DNA of 64,000 nt from contig CAWIIF010000005.1 of NCBI GenBank assembly GCA_963836015.1, positions 1 through 64,000 on the forward strand, written 5' to 3'. Below are positions 36,056 through 45,003 of this stretch, one piece after another. Every line of letters starts with the position of its first letter. Within the stretch, counting starts at the first letter, position 1. The notes beneath the pieces are model-generated. The model saw only the letters and a program-made list of their open reading frames with translations. It was not told the DNA's origin and ran no database searches. The DNA comes from CAWCDJ01 sp963836015 (lineage in GTDB: Bacteria; Acidobacteriota; Terriglobia; Bryobacterales; Bryobacteraceae). A program made the position numbers and the translations under genes.

Positions 36056-36838
36056 ATGGCTTCGCCGCCCATTCCGCCTTCTCTCGAGCACCTGGCTACC
36101 CGCCCATTCTCGTTCTATCCGGCTATCCTCAATGTCGAGCACAATGAGTGGCTGTTCCGCAAAGCCACCTGGTCGGAAATCCTGGTAGTCAACTGCCGCG
36201 ACCAGGCGGAGGTGTGGATCCCCCGCCGCTTTGTCGGCGAGGTGTCGCGCGTAGACGATCCGGTGCTCATCGTCGGACTGAACCGCGAACTTGAGTTCAA
36301 AGGCGGGTCCGTCTGGCCGCACCAGAAACGCGTGATTCAGATGCCTGTGGCCGTCGGCGCCACGGCGCGCGCGCCGGAAGAGGCGCCGGAACGCTCCGAG
36401 CCCGCGCCCATCGTCGGCATCCGGCTGGAGCCTAGCGACAAGCGGGCATTCAAGCTGATCGGCGGCGCGGTCGCCTTTGCGGTGCTGCTTTATATCTTCG
36501 CCGTATCCCTCAATCGCGTGGGCGATGTGCGCCAGCGCGAGGTTGTGTTTACGGCCAAGGACCAGCAGTTTCTCGATCTTACCGGCCGCGACGATTACGT
36601 CACCATCGTCCAGAAACTGGGTCTGCCGGCCAGCAACCGCCAGCGCGAAGTCGGCACCATCCAATACCGCGCCCTCGGCTATCCCGACCGAAAATACACG
36701 GTCATTTTGATGGGTGACGACACCAGCACCGAGCGCTACATCGGCGTAGTCGACGAAAACTGGAAGCCCATCCACTCGGTGGAGCTGCATAGCGGCGGGA
36801 CCACTCTTTCTTTGCTGCGCTCCCTGAAACGCTTTTAG
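36056..36838 (+). CDS. conserved hypothetical membrane protein
   Basis: About 260 residues from ATG 36056. The N-terminal half is soluble (HLATRPFSFYPAILNVEHNEWLFRKATW, then EVWIPRRFVGEVSRVDDPV), followed by one membrane helix (LIGGAVAFAVLLYIFAVSL). The C-terminal domain has DDYVTIVQKLGLPASN and YRALGYPDRKYTVILMG. The first half resembles small cytoplasmic beta domains seen in acidobacteria. Function unknown. It ends 12 bases before cstA. Confidence 0.6.
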   Translation: MASPPIPPSLEHLATRPFSFYPAILNVEHNEWLFRKATWSEILVVNCRDQAEVWIPRRFVGEVSRVDDPVLIVGLNRELEFKGGSVWPHQKRVIQMPVAVGATARAPEEAPERSEPAPIVGIRLEPSDKRAFKLIGGAVAFAVLLYIFAVSLNRVGDVRQREVVFTAKDQQFLDLTGRDDYVTIVQKLGLPASNRQREVGTIQYRALGYPDRKYTVILMGDDTSTERYIGVVDENWKPIHSVELHSGGTTLSLLRSLKRF

Positions 36839-36850
36839 TAGACTCTGGGG

Positions 36851-38890
36851 GTGAGGGTTTTAGGGAAATTCTTGTGGGCCGCGGTGGCTGCCGTGGCGGC
36901 GGTCTGCCTGGGCGGTATCGCCATCAACCGCGGCGAGCACATCAACAGCATCTGGCTGGTGCTGGCCGCCGCGTGCACATATGCCATCGGGTATCGTTTT
37001 TACGCGAAATTCATCGCCGCCCGCGTGATGACGCTCGATGATAAGCGGGCCACCCCGGCCGAGCGGCTCCGCAACGGCCACGATTTCGAGCCCACCAACC
37101 GGTGGATCGTCTTCGGCCACCACTTCGCCGCCATCGCCGGCCCGGGACCGCTCGTCGGGCCTGTGCTGGCGGCCCAGTTCGGCTATCTTCCAGGCACGCT
37201 CTGGATCATCATCGGCGCGGTGTTGGGGGGCGCTGTGCAGGATTTCGTCATCCTGTTCGCCTCCATGCGACGCGACGGCAAATCCCTCGGCAAAATGGCG
37301 CGCGAGGAGATCGGCAAGGTCGGGGGCTTCGTCGCCCTCGTTACCGTGCTCATTATCATGGTGATCCTGCTGGCCGTGGTGGCCCTGGTGGTGGTCAACG
37401 CGCTGAAGGGCAGCGCCTGGGGCACCTTCACCATCGCGGCCACCATGCCCATCGCGGTGTTGATGGGGCTTTACCTGCGCTACTGGCGCCCCGGCAAGGT
37501 CCTGGAGTGCTCCGCCATCGGGTTCGTGCTGGTAATGGCCAGCATCTTCGCCGGACGCGGCGTGGCGGAATCGGCCGGCCTTGCTCCGCTGTTCACTTTG
37601 AGCGCCATGGCGCTTGCCATCGGCATCATTCTTTACGGCTTCCTGGCCAGCGCCCTGCCGGTGTGGCTGCTGCTCGCGCCGCGCGACTACCTCAGCACGT
37701 TTGTGAAACTGGGGGTCATCCTGATGCTGGGAATCGGCATCCTGTTCGTGCGGCCGGAGCTGCAATTGCCCGCCTTCACGCGTTTCGTGGATGGCACCGG
37801 CCCGATCTTCGCGGGCAAGATCTTCCCGTTCTGCTTCATTACAATCGCTTGCGGCGCGGTCTCCGGCTTCCACTCGCTGATCTCGTCCGGCACCACTCCG
37901 AAGATGATCGCCAAGGAGACCAACGCCCGGCCGGTGGGCTACGGCTCGATGCTGCTCGAAAGTTTCGTGGCCATCATGGCGATGATCGCCGCCTGCGTCC
38001 TGCAGCCCGGCGTGTACTTCGCCGTGAACTCGCCGGCGGGCGTGGTCGGTGCCACTCCGGCTGCCGCCGTGGCCACCATCTCCGGCTGGGGCTTTCCGGT
38101 TTCGGTGAACGACATGGCGGCGCTCGCCAGGGATGTTGGCGAGCAGACCCTGTTCTACCGCACCGGAGGCGCTCCTTCGCTGGCCCTCGGCATGGCCCAT
38201 ATCTTCGCCCGCGGCGGTGGAGGCCAGGCCGTGATCGGCTTCTGGTACCACTTCGCCATCATGTTCGAGGCACTCTTCATCCTCACCATCATCGACGCGG
38301 GCACCCGCGTGGGCCGCTTCATGCTGCAGGACCTGCTGGGGCACATCTCCGCGCCGCTCGGGCGCACCAGTTGGATGCCCGGGGTGATCGGCGCCAGCGC
38401 CCTGGTCGTCGGCGCCTGGGGATATTTCCTGGTGCAGGGCGTCCGCGATCCCCTGGGCGGCATCAACTCGCTCTGGCCCCTGTTCGGCATCGCCAACCAA
38501 CTGCTGGCCGGCATCGCGCTGTGCGTGGCCACCACCATCCTGCTCAAGATGCACCGCGCCCGCTACATGTGGATCACCTGCGTACCGCTGGTCTGGCTGG
38601 TGACGGTAACGTTTACCGCGGCCTGGCAGAAAATCTTCTCGCCGCTCCCCGCCCTCGGGTTCCTCGCGCAGGCCCAAAAGCTCGAGGCTGGCGTTCACAC
38701 CGCCGCCACCCAGACGCTGATCTTCAACGCCCGCCTGGACGCCGTGGTCTGCGGGGTCCTGATGGTGCTGGTGGCCGTCATCCTCGCCGATTCCGTGCGG
38801 ATCTGGGCCGGCATCCTGCGGGGCACACGCGAAGCGGTGGTGCACGAATCGCCTTTCGTGCTCTCCCAGCTCCGCCCGGAGGAACTATGA
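36851..38890 (+). CDS. cstA: CstA-family carbon-starvation transporter
   Basis: About 679 residues starting at GTG 36851 after a G-rich Shine-Dalgarno. Many membrane helices. CstA landmarks are YRFYAKFIAARVMTLDD near the N-terminus, GHHFAAIAGPGPLVGPVLAAQFG, and CFITIACGAVSGFHSLISSGTTPK. Members carry pyruvate or peptides across the inner membrane during carbon limitation. The stop overlaps the start of the small partner gene. The substrate here is inferred only from the family. Confidence 0.93.
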   Translation: MRVLGKFLWAAVAAVAAVCLGGIAINRGEHINSIWLVLAAACTYAIGYRFYAKFIAARVMTLDDKRATPAERLRNGHDFEPTNRWIVFGHHFAAIAGPGPLVGPVLAAQFGYLPGTLWIIIGAVLGGAVQDFVILFASMRRDGKSLGKMAREEIGKVGGFVALVTVLIIMVILLAVVALVVVNALKGSAWGTFTIAATMPIAVLMGLYLRYWRPGKVLECSAIGFVLVMASIFAGRGVAESAGLAPLFTLSAMALAIGIILYGFLASALPVWLLLAPRDYLSTFVKLGVILMLGIGILFVRPELQLPAFTRFVDGTGPIFAGKIFPFCFITIACGAVSGFHSLISSGTTPKMIAKETNARPVGYGSMLLESFVAIMAMIAACVLQPGVYFAVNSPAGVVGATPAAAVATISGWGFPVSVNDMAALARDVGEQTLFYRTGGAPSLALGMAHIFARGGGGQAVIGFWYHFAIMFEALFILTIIDAGTRVGRFMLQDLLGHISAPLGRTSWMPGVIGASALVVGAWGYFLVQGVRDPLGGINSLWPLFGIANQLLAGIALCVATTILLKMHRARYMWITCVPLVWLVTVTFTAAWQKIFSPLPALGFLAQAQKLEAGVHTAATQTLIFNARLDAVVCGVLMVLVAVILADSVRIWAGILRGTREAVVHESPFVLSQLRPEEL

Positions 38891-39054
38891 GACGCCTCGG
38901 ACGGCTTGTTTGGGGGCTGTTGCGCGAACTGGCCGATGAGAATGCCTACGCCCGCCATCTGGCCGCCCACGGCCGGAGCCATTCGCGCGAAGAATGGCGG
39001 CGATTCTCCGAGGAACGCCTGCGCGAAAAATACGCGCGCGCCAAGTGCTGCTGA
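38887..39054 (+). CDS. small CstA-associated protein (YbdD/Sel_put family)
   Basis: 55 residues, translationally coupled to cstA (ATGA overlap). WGLLRELADENAYARHLAAH and REEWRRFSEERLREKYARAK fit the YbdD/YjiX family that accompanies CstA transporters. Some members end in Cys-Sec; this one ends Cys-Cys followed by TGA. Reading that TGA as selenocysteine would add only two codons before another stop, so it is taken as a stop. Confidence 0.85.
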   Translation: MRRLGRLVWGLLRELADENAYARHLAAHGRSHSREEWRRFSEERLREKYARAKCC

Positions 39055-39102
39055 AAATCCTGAGAATCGGCTTCCGGGGCGCCCACTAGCCCTGATACAG
39101 CC

Positions 39103-39552
39103 ATGTCTCGCACCTATCTCGCGCTGCTTCTCTCGTTTGCCGCCGTAGCCGCGGAACCGGGAGTCCGGGCCCAATTGATGGGCGGCACCCTCTCCGGAGT
39201 GTCGTCCAAATCGAAGGCGCGGCTGGACCTCAGCGGTCCGGACGCCCTCATCCTGCACTGCGGCAAGACCGAGCTGCGGATCAACTACAGCAAGATCAAC
39301 ACGCTGGAGTATGGGCAGAACGTCAGCCGGCGATATGCCGCCGCGATCCTGATTTCGCCTTTCCTGCTCCTCAGCAAGACCCGCAAGCACTACGTCACAT
39401 TGGGGTACGTGGACGACCAGGGGAAGCAGCAGGCGCTGGTCTTCCGTGTCGGAAAGGGCGACATCCGCGTGGTGCTGGGCGGTCTCGAAGCGCGAACCGG
39501 CCGGCGCATCGAGTACCAGGATGACGAAGCCCGCAAGTCGGGTAAGGGATAA
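39103..39552 (+). CDS. exported hypothetical protein
   Basis: 149 residues with a signal peptide (MSRTYLALLLSFAAVAAEPG). The body reads LHCGKTELRINYSKINTLEYG, a possible short membrane or surface segment (YAAAILISPFLLLSKTRKHY), then VTLGYVDDQGKQQALVFRVG. It resembles the PH-like, protein-of-unknown-function style found in acidobacteria, but no family is firm. It is followed after four bases by another exported gene. Confidence 0.6.
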   Translation: MSRTYLALLLSFAAVAAEPGVRAQLMGGTLSGVSSKSKARLDLSGPDALILHCGKTELRINYSKINTLEYGQNVSRRYAAAILISPFLLLSKTRKHYVTLGYVDDQGKQQALVFRVGKGDIRVVLGGLEARTGRRIEYQDDEARKSGKG

Positions 39553-39556
39553 AGCC

Positions 39557-40120
39557 ATGCGCTGGATTGCCCTGCTCGTCCTGGCCGCGCCCGTTTGGGC
39601 CGGCGATAGTGCCGTGGAAGAGTCCGGCTTGCGTCAGTTGCTCACGATCCACCGGGTGTATGTCGACCACCTCACCGGCGGAGAGACCGCCGCGGAGATG
39701 CGCGACATCCTCATCAGCAGCCTGGAAGGCTCCAAGCTGTTCATTCTGACCGAGAACGTCGACCGCGCCGACGTCATCATGCGCGGCGCCTCGGAGGATC
39801 TGGTCTTCACCGAGACGCACAGTTCGTCGAGCGGCCTGAACGCCCACGCCGACAGCGGCACCCGGAGTGCCGGCACCTCCCGCGGCGCCTACGCCGGGGC
39901 TTCGGCGGGCGAGAACGAGTCGGACCACTCTACCGAGCGCCGTCACGAAGCCATCGCTGCCGTCCGCCTCGTGAATAAGGAAGGCGACGTGATCTGGTCC
40001 ACCACGCAGGAAAGCCAGGGCGCCAAATTCCACGGGGCCAGCGCCGACGTCGCCGACAAGATCACCGCCAGGCTGAAAGACGATTTCGAGCGTGCCCGGA
40101 AGTTAGCTGTGCCCCACTAG
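39557..40120 (+). CDS. exported hypothetical protein
   Basis: About 187 residues; signal peptide MRWIALLVLAAPVWAG. YVDHLTGGETAAEMRDILIS and VDRADVIMRGASEDLVF suggest a nucleotide- or LPS-independent Rossmann-like lipoprotein-assembly style fold, but this is a guess from pattern only. A Ser/Gly-rich loop (HSSSSGLNAHADSGTRSAG) precedes AVRLVNKEGDVIWSTTQES. Its TAG stop shares the CTAG tetranucleotide with the convergent dapD stop. Confidence 0.6.
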   Translation: MRWIALLVLAAPVWAGDSAVEESGLRQLLTIHRVYVDHLTGGETAAEMRDILISSLEGSKLFILTENVDRADVIMRGASEDLVFTETHSSSSGLNAHADSGTRSAGTSRGAYAGASAGENESDHSTERRHEAIAAVRLVNKEGDVIWSTTQESQGAKFHGASADVADKITARLKDDFERARKLAVPH

Positions 40121-40947
40121 CGCAGCAGATCCTCCAACTGGATCTTTGTATCGGTCTTCGCGTCCCGGTATTTCACGATCACCGGCGTATAGACCGAGAT
40201 GCCCCAGTCCTTTCCGGGGCCGTTGGTGATGGCCCTCGCTCCGGCCACGATCACCGCCTCTTCGGGAATCACCAGCGGCTCGGAATCCGTCGCCCGGTAG
40301 ATCGCGCCGCGCACCAGGTCGTAAACCGGAGTCGAGCGGTTCAGGATCGTGCCGGTCCCCAGGACTGCCCGGCGCTTGACGACCGTCCCTTCGTAGATCC
40401 CGCAGTTTCCGCCTACCAAAACGTCGTCTTCGATGATCACCGGCGAAGCGTTCACCGGCTCCAGCACGCCGCCGATCTGGCTGGCGGCCGAGATGTGGCA
40501 ATTGCGCCCCACCTGCGCGCAGCTTCCCACCAGGGCGTGCGAATCCACCATCGTGCCGTCGCCCACGTACGCGCCCACGTTGATGTACATGGGCGGCATA
40601 CAGGTGACTCCTTTACCGAGATAAGACCCCTGCCGCACGCTCGACCCGCCCGGCACCATGCGTACGCCATCCTCCGGGCCGAAGCGCCGCAGCGGATACG
40701 TCTCCTTGTCGCGGAACGACAGATCGCCCACCGACATGTCGACGATCGCTCCCATGCGGAAGCCCAGCAGGATGCCCTTCTTCACCCAGGCGTTCACCTG
40801 CCAGCCGGTCGGCGAATCCGGACACGGCTCGGCCGCGCGCAGCTTGCCTTCGTTCAGGGCGTTTCGGAATTGAGCGAACAGGTCGCGGTGCGCCGCCGTG
40901 TATTCGGGCGGCGGCTGGTCGAAAAGGCGTTCGATCTCAGCCCGCAA
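40117..40947 (-). CDS. dapD: tetrahydrodipicolinate N-succinyltransferase DapD
   Basis: About 276 residues. TTG 40947 is preferred: GGGGAG lies eight bases upstream and the product starts RAEIERLFDQPP, like other DapDs. An ATG at 40974 would extend further into dapA. A left-handed beta-helix of hexapeptide repeats runs through the middle (GVTCMPPMYINVGAYVGDGT, CHISAASQIGGVLEP, IEDDVLVGGNCGIYEGTVV). It transfers succinyl from succinyl-CoA to tetrahydrodipicolinate in DAP/lysine synthesis. Last gene of the operon, overlapping dapA. Confidence 0.93.
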   Translation of the reverse strand: MRAEIERLFDQPPPEYTAAHRDLFAQFRNALNEGKLRAAEPCPDSPTGWQVNAWVKKGILLGFRMGAIVDMSVGDLSFRDKETYPLRRFGPEDGVRMVPGGSSVRQGSYLGKGVTCMPPMYINVGAYVGDGTMVDSHALVGSCAQVGRNCHISAASQIGGVLEPVNASPVIIEDDVLVGGNCGIYEGTVVKRRAVLGTGTILNRSTPVYDLVRGAIYRATDSEPLVIPEEAVIVAGARAITNGPGKDWGISVYTPVIVKYRDAKTDTKIQLEDLLR

Positions 40948-41833
40948 CCGGCACGCTCCCCAGCAGGCCGACACCCTCCAGCACCTTGTCGATTTTCGCC
41001 TGATTGGCCTCGTTCGGCGGGCACATCGGCAGCCGCCACACCGGCAACAGCAGCCCCATCCGCGCCATCGCCGCCTTCACCGGAATCGGGTTCGATTCGA
41101 CGAAGTTCACGTTCATGAGCGTCAGGAATTTTGACTGGATCCGGCGCGCCGTCTCGAAATCGCCGCGGAGCGCCGCTTGCGCCAGCCCGGTCATCTCCTC
41201 CGGGATCTCGTTCGACGCCACCGAGATGATGCCGCGGCCGCCGAGGGCGATCAGCGGGATGGTGATGGCGTCGTCCCCCGACAGCACCGTGAAATCCGCA
41301 GGCACTTCGTGGATCACATTGGCCATCTGCGAGATGTTGCCGGACGCTTCCTTTACCCCTACTATGTTCTCGATCTTCGCCAGGCGTGCCAACGTGCCCG
41401 GCTCCACGTTCACGCCCGTGCGGCCCTGCACGCTGTAGACGACAATCGGCAACCGGATCGCTGCGGCGATCGCCTTATAGTGCCGGTAGAGGCCTTCCTG
41501 TGTCGGCTTGTTGTAGTAGGGCGTCACCGAGAGGATCCCGTTCGCGCCCATCCGCTCCAGTTCGCGCGCGAGCTCGATCACCTCGTGCGTGTTGTACCCG
41601 CCCGCCCCCGCCAGCACCGGGATCTTGCCGTGGGCTTCTTCGAGCGTGATCTCCACAACCCGCAGATGCTCGGCGCGGGTGAGCGTGGGGCTCTCCCCGG
41701 TCGTCCCGCAGGGGACCAGGAAATTGATTCCGGCCGCGATCTGCCGCCGCACCAGCCGGCGCAGCGCGGCCTCATCCAGGGAAAGATCTTCGAGGAACGG
41801 CGTGACTAGCGCGGTGCCGCATCCTGTGAACAT
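40937..41833 (-). CDS. dapA: 4-hydroxy-tetrahydrodipicolinate synthase DapA
   Basis: 298 residues, TIM barrel. FTGCGTALVTPFLEDLSLDE opens it, the substrate-binding region PCGTTGESPTL follows, the Tyr in ILSVTPYYNKPTQEG, and the Schiff-base Lys in IVGVKEASGNIS. It condenses pyruvate with aspartate semialdehyde, the committed step to DAP. It lies between dapB and dapD. The 35-base gap to dapB contains a dispersed repeat. Confidence 0.95.
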   Translation of the reverse strand: MFTGCGTALVTPFLEDLSLDEAALRRLVRRQIAAGINFLVPCGTTGESPTLTRAEHLRVVEITLEEAHGKIPVLAGAGGYNTHEVIELARELERMGANGILSVTPYYNKPTQEGLYRHYKAIAAAIRLPIVVYSVQGRTGVNVEPGTLARLAKIENIVGVKEASGNISQMANVIHEVPADFTVLSGDDAITIPLIALGGRGIISVASNEIPEEMTGLAQAALRGDFETARRIQSKFLTLMNVNFVESNPIPVKAAMARMGLLLPVWRLPMCPPNEANQAKIDKVLEGVGLLGSVPVAG

Positions 41834-41844
41834 GTGCCACCTCC

Positions 41845-41873
41845 AATAGGCAGGCCAGGAGGCCTACCCTACT
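41845..41873. repeat. dispersed short palindromic repeat, copy 1
   Basis: On the minus strand AGTAGGGTAGG is followed by CCTCCTGGCCTGCC, containing AGGCC-TCCT-GGCCT, a perfect 5-bp stem. It fills the dapB-dapA gap and includes the dapB stop. A near copy lies at 56249-56276. Likely a REP-like family. Confidence 0.6.
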
Positions 41874-42570
41874 GAAATAGTATCTCGCTGAACTCGTGAA
41901 AGCCCTTCCTGCCCACCACCCACTGCGCGGCTTTCAACGCGCCGCGGGCGAAACCCTCCCGGCTGCGGGCCGCATGCCGCAACGTAATCGTGTCGGCGGC
42001 GGAATCGAACCCGATCTCATGCGTCCCGGGATGAGCGCCGGCACGGTTCGAGCCGGTATCGATCGCGCGGCCGTACCCGGCCTTCTTCATCTCATCCACC
42101 AGCTTCAGTAGTGTACCGGAAGGCGCATCCTTCTTGGTCGCATGGTGGATCTCCCAGGCCCACGCGCCGTACTCCGGCTGCGCCGCCAGCAGCCGCGCGG
42201 CCTCCGTCACCAGGCGGAAGAACACGTTGACGCCGACCGAGTAGTTCGGGCTCCATACCAGCCCGATGCCGTTCCGCTCCACTGCCTGCCGCACGGCCGC
42301 TTCGTGCTGCTGCCACCCGGTCGTGCCCACCACGATGTTGACCCCCAGCGTCGCAATCCCCTCCACGTTCCGCCGCACGGCCGCAGGAATCGAAAAGTCG
42401 ATCGCCGCGTCGATGCCGCGGAAGTTCTCCGCCGTCAATCCCTCGAAGTTTGCATTATTGAACTCGTCCAACTTCAAGGCGGTTTCGAAGCCGTACTCCG
42501 GCGCGAGCTGCTCGATCAGCCGGCCCATCTTGCCGTACCCGACAATCGCCAGCCGGCGCGGCTCAGGCAT
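41869..42570 (-). CDS. dapB: 4-hydroxy-tetrahydrodipicolinate reductase DapB
   Basis: 233 residues. The nucleotide-binding start is RRLAIVGYGKMGRLIEQLAP. The family segment VVGTTGWQQHEAAVRQAV is present, and the catalytic region EIHHATKKDAPSGTLL contains the conserved His and Lys. It reduces the DapA product with NAD(P)H. It is slightly short for the family, as in the compact DapBs of several phyla. Its start overlaps the end of lysC by eight bases. Confidence 0.93.
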   Translation of the reverse strand: MPEPRRLAIVGYGKMGRLIEQLAPEYGFETALKLDEFNNANFEGLTAENFRGIDAAIDFSIPAAVRRNVEGIATLGVNIVVGTTGWQQHEAAVRQAVERNGIGLVWSPNYSVGVNVFFRLVTEAARLLAAQPEYGAWAWEIHHATKKDAPSGTLLKLVDEMKKAGYGRAIDTGSNRAGAHPGTHEIGFDSAADTITLRHAARSREGFARGALKAAQWVVGRKGFHEFSEILFQ

Positions 42571-43954
42571 GCACCGCCTCGTTCCGCTCGAAGACCTCGG
42601 GGTCGAGCTCCGCGAAAAACTCGCGGTGCAGCGCCTCCACCGTGCGCGCCAGGTCGGCCTCGGCCACTACAAAGCTGATGTTCAACAGCGACGCGCCCTG
42701 CGAAATCATCCGGATATTGATGCCGTCGAGCGAGTTGAAAACCCGCCTCGCCACGCCCGGCGTGAACCGGATATTCTCGCCTACCAGGCAGACGATGGTC
42801 TGCTCGTGCTCCACATCCACTTCCGAAAACTCACGCAGGTCCTTCAGGACCGCCTCCAGGTTTCGCGTGTTGTCGATGGTCAGGGAAACGCTCACCTCCG
42901 AGGTCGATACCATGTCCACCGGCGTTTCGTAGCGGTCGAACACCTCGAAGATCCGGTGCAGGAAGCCGTGCGCCATCAGCATGCGGGTGGAGTGGATGTT
43001 CACCAGCGTGATCTTGCGTTTGCAGGCGATCGACTTCACCACGTTGTCGCAGGGCACGCGCTCGGCCGTGATGCGTGTGCCCGGAACTTCCGGCCTCCGC
43101 GAATTCAGAATCAGGACCGGGATGTTGCGCTCGATGGCCGGGACCACCGTGGCCGGGTGCAGCACCTTGGCGCCGAAGTAGGCCAGCTCCGCGGCCTCGG
43201 CGAACGAAATGGTCTTCACCCGGTGACCGCCCGGCAGTATGGTCGGGTCGGCGGTCAGCATGCCGTCCACATCGGTCCAGATCTCGATGGCCTCGGCGCC
43301 GATGCCGGCGCCGACAATCGACGCCGTAAAATCCGAACCGCCGCGGCCCAGGGTCGTGGTCACGCCGTCTTCCGTCGAGCCGATAAACCCACCCATCACC
43401 ACCACGTTATCCTGCGCCAGCGGGGGCACCACGGCCTTGAGGCGGGCATAAGTCGCGGGGAAGTTTGGCGCGGCCTGGGTATGGCGCCGGTCGGTAATCA
43501 CCAGGTGGCGCGCATCGAGGTGCGCGGCCTTCATGCCGAAGTGCCGGAACGCCAGGGTAACGATGAAGCTCGAGAGCCGCTCGCCGTAGCTCGAAATCGC
43601 GTCGATCGAGCGCGGCGTCAACTCGCCCAGTACCGCCAGGCCCTTCACCAGCTCGGTAAGCTCCTGGAAGTGCTCGTCGAGCGTGCGGTCGAGCTCGGCG
43701 CGCTGGTCGAGCGGCACCACCAGGCGCGCCTCGCGCGAGTGGAAATCGCGCAGGTCGTGCAGCTGCGGGATATACTCCTCCCGGCGGCCTTGGATAGCTG
43801 CCGCAGCGATGGCCAGCAGCTTGTTGGTGGTCTTGCCCATGGCTGAGACGATCACCACCGGGTGGCGGGACTCCCGGCTCTTCACAATTCCGGCAACCCG
43901 CTCGATCGCGGCGGCAGACTCCACCGAGGTGCCGCCGAATTTCATGACGAGCAT
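42563..43954 (-). CDS. lysC: aspartate kinase LysC
   Basis: 463 residues. MLVMKFGGTSVESAAAIERV is the kinase opening; GRGGSDFTASIVGAGI and EIWTDVDGMLTADP form the ATP/aspartate site. Two C-terminal ACT domains (TLVNIHSTRMLMAHGFLHRI and IVCLVGENIRFTPG) imply feedback control by lysine and perhaps threonine. It phosphorylates aspartate, the first step of the pathway. Start ATG 43954 overlaps the asd stop (TGATG). Confidence 0.95.
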   Translation of the reverse strand: MLVMKFGGTSVESAAAIERVAGIVKSRESRHPVVIVSAMGKTTNKLLAIAAAAIQGRREEYIPQLHDLRDFHSREARLVVPLDQRAELDRTLDEHFQELTELVKGLAVLGELTPRSIDAISSYGERLSSFIVTLAFRHFGMKAAHLDARHLVITDRRHTQAAPNFPATYARLKAVVPPLAQDNVVVMGGFIGSTEDGVTTTLGRGGSDFTASIVGAGIGAEAIEIWTDVDGMLTADPTILPGGHRVKTISFAEAAELAYFGAKVLHPATVVPAIERNIPVLILNSRRPEVPGTRITAERVPCDNVVKSIACKRKITLVNIHSTRMLMAHGFLHRIFEVFDRYETPVDMVSTSEVSVSLTIDNTRNLEAVLKDLREFSEVDVEHEQTIVCLVGENIRFTPGVARRVFNSLDGINIRMISQGASLLNISFVVAEADLARTVEALHREFFAELDPEVFERNEAVHA

Positions 43955-45003
43955 CAGTCCAGCATCCCTTCCGAATACATCAGTTCGGCGTTCAAAACAG
44001 CCGCGCCGGCTGCTCCGCGGATGGTGTTGTGGCTCAGCACCACGAACTTGTAGTCGAGCGCCGGGCAGGGGCGCAGCCGACCCACGAAGGCCGCCATCCC
44101 GCGCTCGCGCTCGGCATCCTTGCGCGGCTGCGGCCGGTTCGCCTCCTCCAGGTAAATCACCGGCACTGCCGGCGCGCTGGGGAGCTTGCGCTCCTGCGGA
44201 ACGCTGCGGAAATGGTCGAAGGCGTGGCGAATGTCCGCCTCGGAGGGTTTGGAGGAGAACTCCACCGACACCGTCTCGGTATGCCCGTCCACGACCGCTA
44301 CCCGATTGCAGTGGGCGCTCACCTTGGCCGCCAGCGGCTCGATGTGGTCGCCGCGAAATTCTCCCAGGATCTTCTGCGTCTCCTCCTCCATCTTCGGCTC
44401 TTCGCCGCCGATGAATGGAATCACGTTCCCCATGATGTCCATGGAGGGCACGCCCGGGTATCCGGCGCCCGAGATGGCCTGCATGGTGGTGGCGATCACC
44501 CGGGTGATGCCGAATTGCTTCAGCGGGCCGAGCCCCATGGTCAGCCCGACGGTGGAACAGTTCGGGTTGGTCACGATCTGCCCTTTCCATCCGCGCCCGC
44601 GCTGCTGGCCGGGAACCAGCTTCAGGTGGTCGGGATTGATCTCGGGCACCAGCAGCGGCACGTCGCGATCCATGCGGTGGTTCTTGGAATTGGAGACCAC
44701 CACGTGGCCCGCCTGGGCGAAGGCGCGCTCGATCTCGGTCGCGACCGAAGCATCCATCGCGGAAAACAGCAGTCGCGGCGCATTGCCGGGCTTGCAGTCC
44801 TCCACCGTGAGATCCGCCACGCTAGCGGGCGTGCCGCCGGCCAGGTGCCAGGTCATGGCGTCCTTATACTTCTTGCCGGACGAGCGGTCGCTCGCGCCCA
44901 GCCACCGCAGGTCGAACCAAGGGTGGCCCTGGAGGAACTTGATGAAATGCTGGCCCACCATGCCGGTGGCGCCGAGGATGCCTACTTCGATTCGCGTTTG
45001 CAT
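43954..45003 (-). CDS. asd: aspartate-semialdehyde dehydrogenase Asd
   Basis: 349 residues from the ATG at 45003 (MQTRIEVGILGATGMVGQHF, an NADP-binding Rossmann start). The catalytic Cys is in IVTNPNCSTVGLTMGL, and the C-terminal segment AVVDGHTETVSVEFSSKP completes the fold. The form resembles the archaeal/fungal-type enzyme. It reduces aspartyl phosphate. It overlaps the preceding DapE-like gene by 22 bases. Confidence 0.95.
   Translation of the reverse strand: MQTRIEVGILGATGMVGQHFIKFLQGHPWFDLRWLGASDRSSGKKYKDAMTWHLAGGTPASVADLTVEDCKPGNAPRLLFSAMDASVATEIERAFAQAGHVVVSNSKNHRMDRDVPLLVPEINPDHLKLVPGQQRGRGWKGQIVTNPNCSTVGLTMGLGPLKQFGITRVIATTMQAISGAGYPGVPSMDIMGNVIPFIGGEEPKMEEETQKILGEFRGDHIEPLAAKVSAHCNRVAVVDGHTETVSVEFSSKPSEADIRHAFDHFRSVPQERKLPSAPAVPVIYLEEANRPQPRKDAERERGMAAFVGRLRPCPALDYKFVVLSHNTIRGAAGAAVLNAELMYSEGMLD

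Noticed and set aside
36860..38845. A 661-codon open frame antisense to cstA, and similar long antisense frames at 6264-8120, 8117-10228, 16048-17694 and 57259-59487
   Set aside because: They are His/Gly/Asp/Arg-rich mirror frames of GC-rich genes, with no family motifs, while the opposite strand encodes recognisable proteins.
38887..39075. Selenocysteine read-through at the end of the CstA-associated protein
   Set aside because: The TGA is followed by only two codons before another TGA, and no SECIS-like hairpin was seen; the Cys-Cys end is a normal variant.
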